Shown here: positions 35,345-45,003 of the stretch, one piece after another
Numbering within the stretch: the first letter of the stretch is position 1
How the letters are laid out: each line of letters starts with the position of its first letter
Assembly: GCA_948579355.1 (NCBI GenBank)
Contig: CAPAOV010000013.1
Location: 1 to 64,000, forward strand
Direction: 5' to 3'
Origin: an uncultured Eubacterium sp.
Lineage (GTDB): Bacteria > Bacillota > Clostridia > Lachnospirales > Lachnospiraceae
Length of the DNA: 64,000 bases
Made by a program: the position numbers and the translations under genes
The notes under the pieces: generated by a model
Told to the model about the DNA's origin: nothing
Seen by the model: only the letters and a program-made list of their open reading frames with translations
The model's database searches: none

Positions 35345-37153
35345 ATGTCTGAATATGTATTGAGTTATACAAGGGAACCGATTGACAGTGTTTTATACGA
35401 CGCCCGACTGGCATATAGCATGCATTTGGCGTTAAGCGATGACGGGCAGAATTTTCGGGGTCTGAATCACAATTCGGGGGTACTATTTGCTCTGGCTACG
35501 GAAAATGAAGACGGCTCGCTGAATCCGATGAGCCTGAAAAATCCGTTTTTGTTCTCTCTGAAAGATGGCTCGTTCGGCGTCGTTGCCGTGCGCATTCTCG
35601 CCGATGGCGACAATGATAACAGCAGCAAAGGAAGCGTTCTCTTATGGACGTCCGACGATTTGCTTATCTATAAAGAAGAGGGACTGCTTGCCCTCTGTGA
35701 TTGTTTTATTGATTCTATTTCCTGCATCTACGATAAAACAATGGACGCTTACCGCCTCTGCTGGACAGACGAAAACGGCGGCAGCTATTATCTGGAGACA
35801 AAGACTCTTATGCCGCTTGACAAAAATGCTGTTGTAAGGGAAACTTCTGAACCCCCTTTGCAACATACCTTTAAAAATATATACACAGCGGATATGGAGG
35901 GAGCGGTTCTTCACAATAAAATCGAGATTACCGACGAGCAGGCGGCGCGCCTGAAGAAGAAACTTCTCACTCCGGAAAATACCGGTATTTCATTTCCAGA
36001 GACAATTACGGTAAAATCGGAACAGGAGTTAGCTAACTATCCGGCCGAGGCTTCCTACAGCGACGGCACTTCCCTTAAACGCATGGTCGACTGGGACTTA
36101 TCGGGCGTAGATTTTGACAGAGATGGGGAGTATCAGATTCACGGATGCGTACGGCAGGAGCATTTTCCGTTTCCTGTCGCTTTCAACCGCGCCGACCCCT
36201 GTGTCACACGTTGGCATGGAAAATACTATTTTATTGCCACCAATGACGCCGACGACAACCACACTCTCTATATGCGGGAAGCGGACAGCATAACAGGGCT
36301 GGTTGACGCAGAAGAACACCTCATCCTCGATTCCTCTACCTATGAGGGAATCGGCGGCTTGCTCTGGGCTCCGGAATTCCATGAAATCAACGGAAAACTT
36401 TATATTTTCCATGCGGCGACGCCAAAGGAATTTTTTTGGGAAGAGAGTTGTATTATGGAACTTCGGGAGGGTGGCAATCCCATATGCAGGGAGGACTGGT
36501 CTGCCCCAAGACGAATTGTCAAACGTGATGGCAGCGACCTGTGCGAGGCAGGTAAGACTATCTCATTAGATATGACTTGCTTCTTTTGGGAAGAGAAATG
36601 GTATGTGATTTGGTCGCAGCGACAGTTTTTACCGAAAGACTTAGGGGCATGGCTCTACATCGCCGAACTGAATCCGGATGAGCCATGGAAACTGGCAAGC
36701 GAACCTATCATCTTATCGAAACCGGACTACGGCTGGGGGAATAATCACACCTTTGTGGAAGAAGGACCTTATGCTCTTGTTTCTAACGGAACTTTATATA
36801 TTACCTTTTCAGCAGCGGCTGTAGACACTTCCTATGTCGTCAGCTATTTAACGATTGCGGCAGGAAAGGATTTACTGAAGCCTGAAAACTGGCGCAAAAA
36901 TAACTATCCGATTCTTACTTCGCGGAGTGTAGAGGGCGAATATGGAACGGGACATAATGCCTATGTCACCGATGAAAACGGAATCGTATGGAATACCTAT
37001 CATGCAAGACCCGGCACGGACGGCGTGCGCAGCAGCGGTATCCGCCGCGTACATTTTGATACGGATGGCGCACCTGTGCTTGACGTTACCGAAGAGCTGG
37101 ACTTAAAGAAAGAATTTCGTAACGTGGAAACTAAACTGATTATTTCCCGGTAA
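35345..37153 (+). CDS. Glycoside hydrolase family 43-like enzyme
   Basis: The start at 35345 (MSEYVLSYTREP) follows GGGGGA. The 602-residue protein has an N-terminal region of ~240 residues and a GH43-type five-bladed propeller. The likely general base Asp is in RADPCVTRWHGKYYFIA, and WAPEFHEINGKLYIFHAA matches the conserved second-blade motif. EGPYALVSNG contains a plausible catalytic Glu. There is no signal peptide, so it is probably cytoplasmic and acts on imported arabinosides or xylosides. Confidence 0.82.
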   Translation: MSEYVLSYTREPIDSVLYDARLAYSMHLALSDDGQNFRGLNHNSGVLFALATENEDGSLNPMSLKNPFLFSLKDGSFGVVAVRILADGDNDNSSKGSVLLWTSDDLLIYKEEGLLALCDCFIDSISCIYDKTMDAYRLCWTDENGGSYYLETKTLMPLDKNAVVRETSEPPLQHTFKNIYTADMEGAVLHNKIEITDEQAARLKKKLLTPENTGISFPETITVKSEQELANYPAEASYSDGTSLKRMVDWDLSGVDFDRDGEYQIHGCVRQEHFPFPVAFNRADPCVTRWHGKYYFIATNDADDNHTLYMREADSITGLVDAEEHLILDSSTYEGIGGLLWAPEFHEINGKLYIFHAATPKEFFWEESCIMELREGGNPICREDWSAPRRIVKRDGSDLCEAGKTISLDMTCFFWEEKWYVIWSQRQFLPKDLGAWLYIAELNPDEPWKLASEPIILSKPDYGWGNNHTFVEEGPYALVSNGTLYITFSAAAVDTSYVVSYLTIAAGKDLLKPENWRKNNYPILTSRSVEGEYGTGHNAYVTDENGIVWNTYHARPGTDGVRSSGIRRVHFDTDGAPVLDVTEELDLKKEFRNVETKLIISR

Positions 37154-37171
37154 GCCTACGGTTATTCTTCT

Positions 37172-40078
37172 TTATTTGAGCCACCTTGCCATCGATTCTT
37201 TTAATTTATTGAAGTCGATTGGCTTTGCCATATGTTCGTTCATTCCCGCTTTCTTTGACGCCTGAATATCGTCGGAGAAAGCGTTTGCCGTCATTGCCAC
37301 AATCGGAATCTCTCTGGCATCCTCTCGGGGAAGAGCCCGAATTGCACAAGTTGCCTCATGCCCGTTTAGGACGGGCATTTGTATATCCATAAAAATCAAA
37401 TTATAATATCCGGAAGTGGAATCTTTGAACATATCAACGGCTATCTGCCCATTTTCCGCCACTTCCACTTTCGCACCGGTCATCTCTATAATTTCCTTGG
37501 CAATCTCTCGGTTGATATCATTGTCTTCGACAAGTAAAACTCTTTTTTCCGAATAATCGGAAGCTACGATATCTTGCAATACATTATCCGACTTCTCATC
37601 ATCTTTAAGGAAGTTCTTAAACACGTTTGTAAGTTGTGATTTAAACAGAGGTTTGGAGATAAACGCATTTACCCCTGCGTCTCTTGCCTCAGTTTCAATT
37701 TCCGACCAATCATAAGCGGACAGCATAACAATCGGGATTTCCTGACCAACTTCCCGACGTATCGCACGCGCTGTCTCTATACCGTCCATTTCCGGCATTC
37801 TCCAATCCAATATCACGGCAAAATAATCCTCTTTCTCTTTGTGTCTCTCACAAACACGCTGCAGCGCCTCTTTTCCGGAAAGTACCCACTCGCTCTCCAT
37901 TCCCAGCTCATTGAGGACAATAGAAGTACTCTCGCATGATATTTCATCATCATCCGCCACGAGCACCGGCAGTCCTATCAGCTCTTCCAGAGAACCCATA
38001 TCCTCTTCCGTATATTTGAGGAGAAGATTCACGGTAACGCACGAACCCTTGCCAATCTCGCTCTCCACTTTAATGTCTCCGCCCATCATCTGGATGATAT
38101 TTTTCGTAATCGGCATTCCCAATCCGCTTCCCTGTACTTTGCTAATACGAACATCCTCTGCTCTCTCAAACGGCTCAAACAAACGCTCCAAAAATTCCGG
38201 CGTCATACCGATTCCGTTATCCTCTACTATCATTTCATAGCATCCGGTCTGCATCTGGCCCGAAGATTTTTCCGTAATATCAATCGTTATTCTGCCGTTA
38301 TCCGGTGTATACTTAATGGCATTGGTTACAATGTTGACAAAAATCTGCTCCATGCGGAGTATATCCCCCACAACCACCTCATGTTTCATATCGTGAATAT
38401 GTACATCTAATTCCTGATTCTTTTCTTCTGCCATCGGATAAATCATAGTAACTAAACTGTGTATCAATTCTGCCAGATTAAACTCGCCCTCATTGAGAGC
38501 CATTTTCCCGGATTCAATCTTACTCATATCCAGCATCTCATTGATTATTAATAACAAATGACGACTCGCAGACGTAATCTTGCTCAGGCAGCTTTTCAGA
38601 CAGTCCGGTTCCTGCAAATGCGCTCCGGCAATCGCCGTCATACCGATAATGGCATTCATCGGCGTACGAATATCATGGCTCATGCGGGAGAGAAAATCCG
38701 TTTTGGCGTCGTTCGCACGGTTGGCCGCCTCATAGGCGTCCAAAAGCGCCTGATGCGTCTCCCTCTCTCTCTTTCTCGCTTCCGTTATATCTTTGGAATT
38801 ATTGAGTGCAAAAATTTCTCCAGTATCCCTGTCCTGCGTCAACAATACGGTATGACGAAGAATCATCGGTACGTCGCTCGACATCCTCGTCTCAAACTCC
38901 AGCACAATCTCCGTCTCCCCGCGCTCAAACGCCTGTTTCATATATTCCATATTCATAACGCTAAGAAACGCCTCTTTGTCGGCAGGCGATACTTTTTCAC
39001 TGCACCATTGCCAGAAAAATTCATTTGCGCTGCAAGGAGCTTTCATCCCGATTTGCGCCAGAACGGACTTACGGTTCTCATCCGTTATTTCATAAAAATC
39101 ATCTTCAATCAGATTCTTGCTCACATTAATATTAAATACTAAAATGGCGTCGGAAATAATGGCATGACGATACTGTTCTTCCTCATTGAGCGTACGGCGC
39201 AGACTGGCATTCGTCTTTTGCAGCAAATCCGTCATCTCCGCCTCTTTTGCTTTCTCTTCGGAAATATTTTTTACATACCAGATAACGTTTGGATGGCGCT
39301 CGCTATAATTATCTGCCGGCACCACTTCGGAGCGCACCCATTTCCACTCTCCCTCCACTAATCGGTGGTAGCTAAACGTAACCGGCTCCTGCGTCTCCCG
39401 AAAAACTTCCCACAGATTTTCCGGAGACAAAACGCCGAGAAACTTCTCCCTGTCTTTTTCCTCTACATGATTTATGGCGCATAACTTTAAAGCCTCGCGA
39501 TAATTTCCCTTTGCGCCGGCCACCTCTTTTTCTTCACTTTTCATTAATTTCAAATCCGTGATAAAGTTATTCTTTAGATTGATGGAACTTATCCGAAAAT
39601 AAGAATCTTTTAACATGCTAAAAGCCTGATGGCTCATTTGGAGCGTGCGGTATACTTTATCAATAAATCGTATTGCACATATCCAAATCGGCCTGCCATC
39701 ACTCGCTACCGAATCCGTATGTATCTCACGCATCCACATACCCTGACCATTCTTATTCAGAAAACGGTAATCGCAAAAACCCTCCTGTGCAGATGAAGAC
39801 ATATTTTTCTTAAAATTGTCTCTGTCCTCTGCCGCTATTGCATGTAAAAAATGTCCGTTTGTCTGCTCCATGAACTCATCAAACGTCATATCCAGACTGT
39901 TCAAGGCAAAACTGCTCACAAAATATATCGGAAAACCCTCTTCATAAAAACCACTGACAATACCTACCGCTAAGTTTCCACTTAATATCTCTATGATTTT
40001 TTCCTGATTATTTGCCGTCAATTCACCGTTCTCACCTGCAAAAAATATCTCTTCCCGATAATATCCCTGCACCGACAT
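37172..40078 (-). CDS. Hybrid sensor histidine kinase with two receiver domains
   Basis: The start at 40078 (MSVQGYYREEIFF) follows GAGGGAGAG. The 968-residue protein has PAS-like domains in its first ~450 residues. Then come a HisKA domain (SRMSHDIRTPMNAIIGM), an HATPase (NAIKYTPDNG, DNGIGM, GSGLGMPI) and two REC domains with phosphoacceptor Asp in VILDWRMPEMDG and IFMDIQMPVLNG. No membrane helix is evident, so it senses an internal signal. No output gene lies beside it. Confidence 0.93.
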   Translation of the reverse strand: MSVQGYYREEIFFAGENGELTANNQEKIIEILSGNLAVGIVSGFYEEGFPIYFVSSFALNSLDMTFDEFMEQTNGHFLHAIAAEDRDNFKKNMSSSAQEGFCDYRFLNKNGQGMWMREIHTDSVASDGRPIWICAIRFIDKVYRTLQMSHQAFSMLKDSYFRISSINLKNNFITDLKLMKSEEKEVAGAKGNYREALKLCAINHVEEKDREKFLGVLSPENLWEVFRETQEPVTFSYHRLVEGEWKWVRSEVVPADNYSERHPNVIWYVKNISEEKAKEAEMTDLLQKTNASLRRTLNEEEQYRHAIISDAILVFNINVSKNLIEDDFYEITDENRKSVLAQIGMKAPCSANEFFWQWCSEKVSPADKEAFLSVMNMEYMKQAFERGETEIVLEFETRMSSDVPMILRHTVLLTQDRDTGEIFALNNSKDITEARKRERETHQALLDAYEAANRANDAKTDFLSRMSHDIRTPMNAIIGMTAIAGAHLQEPDCLKSCLSKITSASRHLLLIINEMLDMSKIESGKMALNEGEFNLAELIHSLVTMIYPMAEEKNQELDVHIHDMKHEVVVGDILRMEQIFVNIVTNAIKYTPDNGRITIDITEKSSGQMQTGCYEMIVEDNGIGMTPEFLERLFEPFERAEDVRISKVQGSGLGMPITKNIIQMMGGDIKVESEIGKGSCVTVNLLLKYTEEDMGSLEELIGLPVLVADDDEISCESTSIVLNELGMESEWVLSGKEALQRVCERHKEKEDYFAVILDWRMPEMDGIETARAIRREVGQEIPIVMLSAYDWSEIETEARDAGVNAFISKPLFKSQLTNVFKNFLKDDEKSDNVLQDIVASDYSEKRVLLVEDNDINREIAKEIIEMTGAKVEVAENGQIAVDMFKDSTSGYYNLIFMDIQMPVLNGHEATCAIRALPREDAREIPIVAMTANAFSDDIQASKKAGMNEHMAKPIDFNKLKESMARWLK

Positions 40079-40272
40079 AAACACTCTCCCTCTCATATTC
40101 CAATCCAAAACTATGCTTTTTTAAGCATACCATATCATCCGGTTTTTATCAAGTTCGTTTCATCTCCTGAATGTCGGCAGTTTCCCTGCTAATTAAAGCA
40201 GCCACTTAATCCTCTATGTTTTGGAAGCGGCGGATATCCCGCGCATTGACATAAATAATTACCAGTCTTCAT

Positions 40273-41169
40273 CTAAAGCATATCAGCGGGATTTACATGA
40301 ACCATAATGTGCTTTACTTTCGGGAATTCCCGCTCAATCGTATCGTGGACTGTCTCCGCGATATCATGGGCCTCCCGCAGTGGAATATTTCCATCGGCGC
40401 GAATCTCCACATCCACATAAATCTTATTGCCAAACGTTCTTGTCTGCAGCAAATCTACCGCAATTACCCCCGCCTGCCGCAACACACACCCGCGCATCTG
40501 CTCCTCCGTCTCTTCATCGCAGGCCTTGTCGACCATCTTGTCTACCGCGTCCATAAATATCTCAAAAGCTGCCTTTTCTATAAATGCGCAAATAATCAGG
40601 CTCGCTACCGGGTCAAGAATCGGAAATCCCAGTCTCGCGCCGCCAATTCCAATCAAAGCGCCAACCGAAGATAGCGCATCTGAACGATGATGCCATGCGT
40701 CCGCCATCAGCGCTCCGGAGTCAATCCTTTTTGCTCCCGCCCTTGTATACCAGAACATTGCTTCTTTTACGACAATGGATAAAATCGCCGCCGCGAGAGC
40801 CAGCACCCCCGGAACGGTAAGATTGTCATAGTCTGCCTCCAGTATTTTCTGTAGAGCAGCCCAGCCAATGCCCAAACCGGTAACGGCAAGAATCGTTGCC
40901 AGAACAATCGCGGCCACACATTCCAGACGCTCGTGTCCATAGGGATGTTCTTTGTCTGATTCTTTTCCGGATATTTTCACGCCAATAATGACAACAATCG
41001 TGCTGAATACATCCGAGGCTGAATGAATGGCATCGCTCATCATAGCGCCTGAATGCGCCAACAAACCCGCCAGCAATTTTAAAACTGATAGCAGCGTATT
41101 TCCGATGATACTCAGAAAGGAAATGTGCATAACGGTTCTCTCATACTCTGTCTGTAACTGCTCTTTCAT
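40273..41169 (-). CDS. Cation diffusion facilitator transporter
   Basis: The 298-residue protein has six membrane helices, the metal-site segment MMSDAIHSASDVFST (DxxxD on helix 2) and ALMADAWHHRSDALSS (HxxxD on helix 5), and a C-terminal cytoplasmic domain (VDVEIRADGNIPLREAHDIAE). It would export Zn, Fe or Mn in exchange for protons; specificity is not readable. Confidence 0.92.
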   Translation of the reverse strand: MKEQLQTEYERTVMHISFLSIIGNTLLSVLKLLAGLLAHSGAMMSDAIHSASDVFSTIVVIIGVKISGKESDKEHPYGHERLECVAAIVLATILAVTGLGIGWAALQKILEADYDNLTVPGVLALAAAILSIVVKEAMFWYTRAGAKRIDSGALMADAWHHRSDALSSVGALIGIGGARLGFPILDPVASLIICAFIEKAAFEIFMDAVDKMVDKACDEETEEQMRGCVLRQAGVIAVDLLQTRTFGNKIYVDVEIRADGNIPLREAHDIAETVHDTIEREFPKVKHIMVHVNPADML

Positions 41170-41216
41170 CTCTTTACCTCCGCTTCTTAATTAGAACCTG
41201 CCGTACCATCATCGGG

Positions 41217-41885
41217 TTAAGCCGGCAGCTCTACCCTGTCATACAAAGAGAGACAAACGGCTGTCATACCTCCGTCATTGCTACGGAAAAATTCGTAGTA
41301 CCAATCAGAGAGCGGGAAAGAAACTCCGTCGTCTACTTCGCTCTCTTCATCAAACCGATGTACATACTGTATTATTTTCTCCGACGTATGCTTTTTTCTT
41401 CCCAGCGCATTATATAATTGCAATACACTTATAATCTCTTTCTCCCCCATTTGGGAAATCGGATAATTCGTAAAACGCTGCTTTAAGTCTCCTCTCTGCT
41501 CTTTCTCCCATGTATCATCGTCGTCGTCCCAATCGTCCTCGTCCCAGTAATCATCATCGTCGTCCCAATAATCATCCCAATCGGAAAGATACGCCGTATT
41601 TTCCAGATTAACATTCACATACACCTGCTCTTCTGAAAAAACAGAAACACTGATAAACCAGTCGTCGTTTATCTGAAGCAGAAAATCTGACTCCTCACTT
41701 TCTCCCATGCCCTCATTGTTTCTTTGAATAATTTTATAACCGTTTTTGTCAGCATATTTTTCGATTACCGTCTCACACTGTTTCACGATTTGCCGCATAT
41801 CTTCCTGACTCAGTTGCCGTACTCCGCACCCGCACAATCCCGCGAGCAGAAGAAACACCATACTGACTGCTAAAATTCTTTTCAT
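41217..41885 (-). CDS. Lipoprotein with an acidic Asp/Trp tract
   Basis: The start at 41885 (MKRILAVSMVFLLLAG) gives a lipoprotein signal with lipobox LCGC. The 222-residue product has a central tract dominated by Asp with regularly placed Trp/Tyr (about residues 105-132), which could bind cations. No named domain is recognised. Confidence 0.75.
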   Translation of the reverse strand: MKRILAVSMVFLLLAGLCGCGVRQLSQEDMRQIVKQCETVIEKYADKNGYKIIQRNNEGMGESEESDFLLQINDDWFISVSVFSEEQVYVNVNLENTAYLSDWDDYWDDDDDYWDEDDWDDDDDTWEKEQRGDLKQRFTNYPISQMGEKEIISVLQLYNALGRKKHTSEKIIQYVHRFDEESEVDDGVSFPLSDWYYEFFRSNDGGMTAVCLSLYDRVELPA

Positions 41886-41989
41886 TACTCCCCATCCTTT
41901 CCTGAAAGCTATCATAATAGTAAAATATTAACTTTATTTTAGCACCATCATTTTACAGTGGCAAGACATTCCTTTACCTTATTTGGCAA

Positions 41990-42025
41990 ATATACCTTGA
42001 CAGGCGAGGTATATTATGATTTAAT
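41990..42025 (+). promoter_or_regulatory. PadR operon promoter with operator-like inverted repeat
   Basis: TTGACA (41997-42002), a 17-nt spacer and an extended -10 (TGA TTTAAT, ending 42025) form a strong promoter. An inverted repeat, ATATACCT (41990-41997) and AGGTATAT (42007-42014), spans the -35, so a bound dimer would block RNA polymerase. The adjacent gene is a PadR regulator, so autorepression is the simplest reading. Confidence 0.72.
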
Positions 42026-42064
42026 ATACATAAATTGTAAAGAGTAAAGGAGTGTGATGCTTAT

Positions 42065-42400
42065 ATGTCCATTACATCTGATTTGATTCGCGGACACACG
42101 GACACGATTATTCTGGCGCAGTTATCCAATGCAGACAGCTATGGGTATCAGATTAATAAAACAATTCAGGAAAAAACAAAGCAGGAATATGAGTTGAAAG
42201 AGGCAACTCTCTATTCTGCCTTTCGCCGTCTGGAACAGGCGGGCTATATATGCTCGTATTGGGGAAATGAGACAACAGGCGCAAGACGGCGCTATTACAC
42301 CATTACAAAAGAGGGACGGGAAGCTTATGAAAAAATGTGCGTCGAATGGGAACAATCAAAACGGCTGATTGACCAGCTAATTGTTCAGACACAAGAATAA
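42065..42400 (+). CDS. PadR-family transcriptional regulator
   Basis: The 111-residue protein is a winged-helix repressor of the short PadR class: GHTDTIILAQLSNADSYGYQI, then LKEATLYSAFRRLEQAGYI and the wing RRRYYTITKEGR, then a dimerisation helix. The AAAGGAG site is 12 nt from the ATG, longer than usual. It heads a three-gene operon with DUF1700 and DUF4097 genes, a common Firmicutes envelope-stress arrangement. Confidence 0.93.
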   Translation: MSITSDLIRGHTDTIILAQLSNADSYGYQINKTIQEKTKQEYELKEATLYSAFRRLEQAGYICSYWGNETTGARRRYYTITKEGREAYEKMCVEWEQSKRLIDQLIVQTQE

Positions 42401-42427
42401 ATGATTTTCAGAAAGGAGATTCTATTT

Positions 42428-43099
42428 ATGGAAGATAAATTACGTGCACATATGGACCACCTTTTTCGGGAGGTTCCGCTAACTAAAAAATCGGTGGAAT
42501 TAAAAGAGGAGATTTTACAAAACCTGGTAGACAAATACCATGACCTGATTGCCGAGGGTAAAAGTGAGGAAGCCGCCTATAACATCGCAGTAGCAAGCGT
42601 GGGCGACATCAGCGAACTGCTCGATTCCCTCAAAGAAGAATCGGCAGCTCCGGACCCTGCGTGCTCAGACGAATATATCCATTGGAAAAAACGTTCGGCA
42701 ATTCTCGTTCCTATCGCCGTCATGCTGTATATCCTCTCTGTTCTTCCTGTCATTGTCACCGAAGAGCTTCACGTGAATGATGCTATTGGCGCCTGCGGAT
42801 TTTTCCTGTTCATAGGCATTGCCACCGCTATCATTATATTTAACAATATGTCAAAACCTGCGATGGATAAGCTGGACAGCACGATAGTAAATGAATTTAA
42901 AGAATGGAAAGCGAATCAGGAAGGACGCAAACGCGCCCGCAAGGCCATTAACAGCGCACTTTGGACAATTGTTGTCATCTTGTATTTCCTCATCAGCTTC
43001 AGCACCGGCGCATGGTATATTACATGGATTCTTTTCCTCATGGGCGCCGCCGCAGAAAATATAATAAAGGCAATTTTTGAATTACATGAATCGAGGTGA
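42428..43099 (+). CDS. DUF1700/HAAS-domain membrane protein
   Basis: The start at 42428 (MEDKLRAHMDHLFRE) follows AAAGGAG. The 223-residue protein has the HAAS-type N-terminal helical domain (KEEILQNLVDKYHDLIAEGKS, ASVGDISELLD) and four membrane helices in two pairs. It sits between padR and the DUF4097 gene, 4 nt upstream of the latter. It probably couples the membrane to the regulator; this is inference. Confidence 0.82.
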   Translation: MEDKLRAHMDHLFREVPLTKKSVELKEEILQNLVDKYHDLIAEGKSEEAAYNIAVASVGDISELLDSLKEESAAPDPACSDEYIHWKKRSAILVPIAVMLYILSVLPVIVTEELHVNDAIGACGFFLFIGIATAIIIFNNMSKPAMDKLDSTIVNEFKEWKANQEGRKRARKAINSALWTIVVILYFLISFSTGAWYITWILFLMGAAAENIIKAIFELHESR

Positions 43100-43103
43100 G
43101 TTT

Positions 43104-43904
43104 ATGAACGAAAAGAAAAAAATAAAAGCATATTTGCGCTTGGGCATTTCCTCTTTTATCCTGCTCATTCTGGCTACCATTATGGCCGCCGGAATAGGAA
43201 ATGGCAGCAATTCTTTTCCATTCTTTTTCTTTGGCTCATCCTATCCGTTCGCAGATAAATATACGGCAGGAAATACTTCCATTGTGGCAGATAAATTAGA
43301 AGAAATCGATATTGACTGGATTAGCGGAAATATTCGGATTGAACGATATGAGGGAGATACGATTGAAGTTCAGGAGGCAAATTCTGATTCCCTTGCCGAA
43401 GCAGACAGAGTACATTCCTATTTTGATAACGGGATTCTGAAAATACAATATCAAAAGAGCAGAAGATTTTCATTTAATCCAAGCGTGCAAAGCAAAACCC
43501 TGCATTTGCGCATACCTGAAAAACTTTCTTCGACATTTCTGAAAAAGGTTGAAATTGATAACGTGAGTGCAGATATTACCGTGGATGGCCTGCAAATAAA
43601 AGAATTTTCGGCAGACACTGTCAGCGGCAACGTCAACGTGAAAGGAGCCGTGGAAAATTTTGAGACTGAGTCCGTATCCGGCGACAGCACATTAACTTCC
43701 ACGGTCACCCCAAGGGAAATTGACTCCGATACGGTGAGCGGAGACACAACGATAACCGTTCCCGCCGACTCGCAGTTTTCCATTGATTATGACAGTGTTT
43801 CCGGCGAGCTGAGCAATGCCTTTCCTACAAAATCAGATAACAATAGCGGTAAATGGACATTTGACACCGTAAGCGGCGATGTCACCATCAACAGTATGAA
43901 ATGA
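43104..43904 (+). CDS. DUF4097 beta-strand repeat protein
   Basis: The start at 43104 (MNEKKKIKAYLRLG) follows GAGGTGAG. The 266-residue protein has one membrane helix and then a right-handed beta-repeat region with repeated [DT]xVSG turns (ADTVSGNVNV, TESVSGDSTL, SDTVSGDTTI, FDTVSGDVTI). This is the DUF4097 adhesin-like fold, exposed outside the cell. It is the last gene of the padR operon. Confidence 0.86.
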   Translation: MNEKKKIKAYLRLGISSFILLILATIMAAGIGNGSNSFPFFFFGSSYPFADKYTAGNTSIVADKLEEIDIDWISGNIRIERYEGDTIEVQEANSDSLAEADRVHSYFDNGILKIQYQKSRRFSFNPSVQSKTLHLRIPEKLSSTFLKKVEIDNVSADITVDGLQIKEFSADTVSGNVNVKGAVENFETESVSGDSTLTSTVTPREIDSDTVSGDTTITVPADSQFSIDYDSVSGELSNAFPTKSDNNSGKWTFDTVSGDVTINSMK

Positions 43905-43909
43905 TGTCA

Positions 43910-44104
43910 GGGTCAAAAAGTCACATGCCGGATAAGTTCGTCAGAACTTATCCGGCATGTGACCTTGAGACCCGCCAAACATGAGAAAGTAGCGATTTAC
44001 GCAGTAAATCGGCGGATTTCGAATGTTTGAAGAATTGCGGGAGTTGTGAAACAACGAAGCAATTCGCAGCATTTGTTGGGGGCAAAATACCTTTTGACCC
44101 CAAC
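43910..44104 (+). repeat. Structured repeat element, copy A
   Basis: An outer stem GGGTC (43910-43914)/GACCC (43969-43973) encloses a perfect 20-bp stem (43920-43939 with 43944-43963, loop GTCA). Then CAAACAT/ATGTTTG (43976-43982/44023-44029) encloses GATTTAC/GTAAATC. Then GAATTGC/GCAATTC (44032-44038/44059-44065) encloses GTTGT/ACAAC. A further GTTGGGG/CCCCAAC hairpin (44075-44104) is present only here. It lies between convergent genes, just after the padR operon. Confidence 0.8.
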
Positions 44105-44122
44105 ACCATATCATAGTACAAG

Positions 44123-44977
44123 TTATTTCGTTTCCTTTGAGGCTTTTTTCTTTATATGGTTTCCGACAATCTCAGATACGTCGGAAACCGTCATAAAGCC
44201 CGATTCGTCATCCTCCTGTAAAATTTTCTTGATAACCGGTATCTCAATCCTTGTGACGACACAATACAAAACTACCTTTTTTCCACTTATCAGTCCTTCG
44301 CCCTCCAAAATCGTTACCGTCCGTCCCAATCTCTCAAAAATGGCATCGGAAATCTGCTGACTCTCATTTGTAATAATCATCACGGCCTTTGCTTCATCTA
44401 ACCCCACTTCTACCAAATCAATCACTTTAGATGTGATAAAATAAGTTAAAAGACTGTACATCGCGCGGTCAGAGCCGAACAACAATCCAACGACAAGATA
44501 GATTAATATGTTAAAGATTAATATAATCTGTCCGACGGAAAGAGACGTCTTTTTGCTAATCAGTATCGCCATCGTCTCCGTTCCATCCAGACACCCGCCG
44601 TACCGTATGACAAGGCCGACCCCGATACCAAGTACAATACCCCCGAAAACGGTAGCGAGCAATGGCTCGGAAGTCGCCATATTCCACGAATAGAAGATTT
44701 GCAGCGAGACGGAAAACACTACCATCCCCACCGCCGTCTTTGCCAGAAAAAGACTTCCCATCTGCCGGAATCCAATATAGAGGAACGGCACATTCAAAAG
44801 AAACGTGAGCACACTGAGCGGCAGGGGCACGAAGACATCAAGAACCATGCCGATTCCTACAATTCCCCCATCCATTATATTATTCGGCGCCAAAAACTGC
44901 TCAATAGAAAAGGCGGCAACAATTGCACCGACAACGACAAATATAAACGATATTATAATTTCTTTCTTTTTCTTCAT
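44123..44977 (-). CDS. YitT-family membrane protein
   Basis: The start at 44977 (MKKKKEIIISFIFVV) follows GGGAGG. The 284-residue protein has about five membrane helices, the conserved segment FGGIVLGIGVGLVIRYGGCLDGTETMAI and a C-terminal DUF2179 domain (AKAVMIITNESQQIS). Family members are putative transporters of unknown substrate. Confidence 0.88.
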   Translation of the reverse strand: MKKKKEIIISFIFVVVGAIVAAFSIEQFLAPNNIMDGGIVGIGMVLDVFVPLPLSVLTFLLNVPFLYIGFRQMGSLFLAKTAVGMVVFSVSLQIFYSWNMATSEPLLATVFGGIVLGIGVGLVIRYGGCLDGTETMAILISKKTSLSVGQIILIFNILIYLVVGLLFGSDRAMYSLLTYFITSKVIDLVEVGLDEAKAVMIITNESQQISDAIFERLGRTVTILEGEGLISGKKVVLYCVVTRIEIPVIKKILQEDDESGFMTVSDVSEIVGNHIKKKASKETK

Positions 44978-45003
44978 ATTTCCTCCCTTTGCAGCATAAT
45001 CTC

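Noticed and set aside
44075..44104. GTTGGGG/CCCCAAC hairpin as a rho-independent terminator
   Set aside because: No run of T follows on either strand; it is kept only as part of element A.
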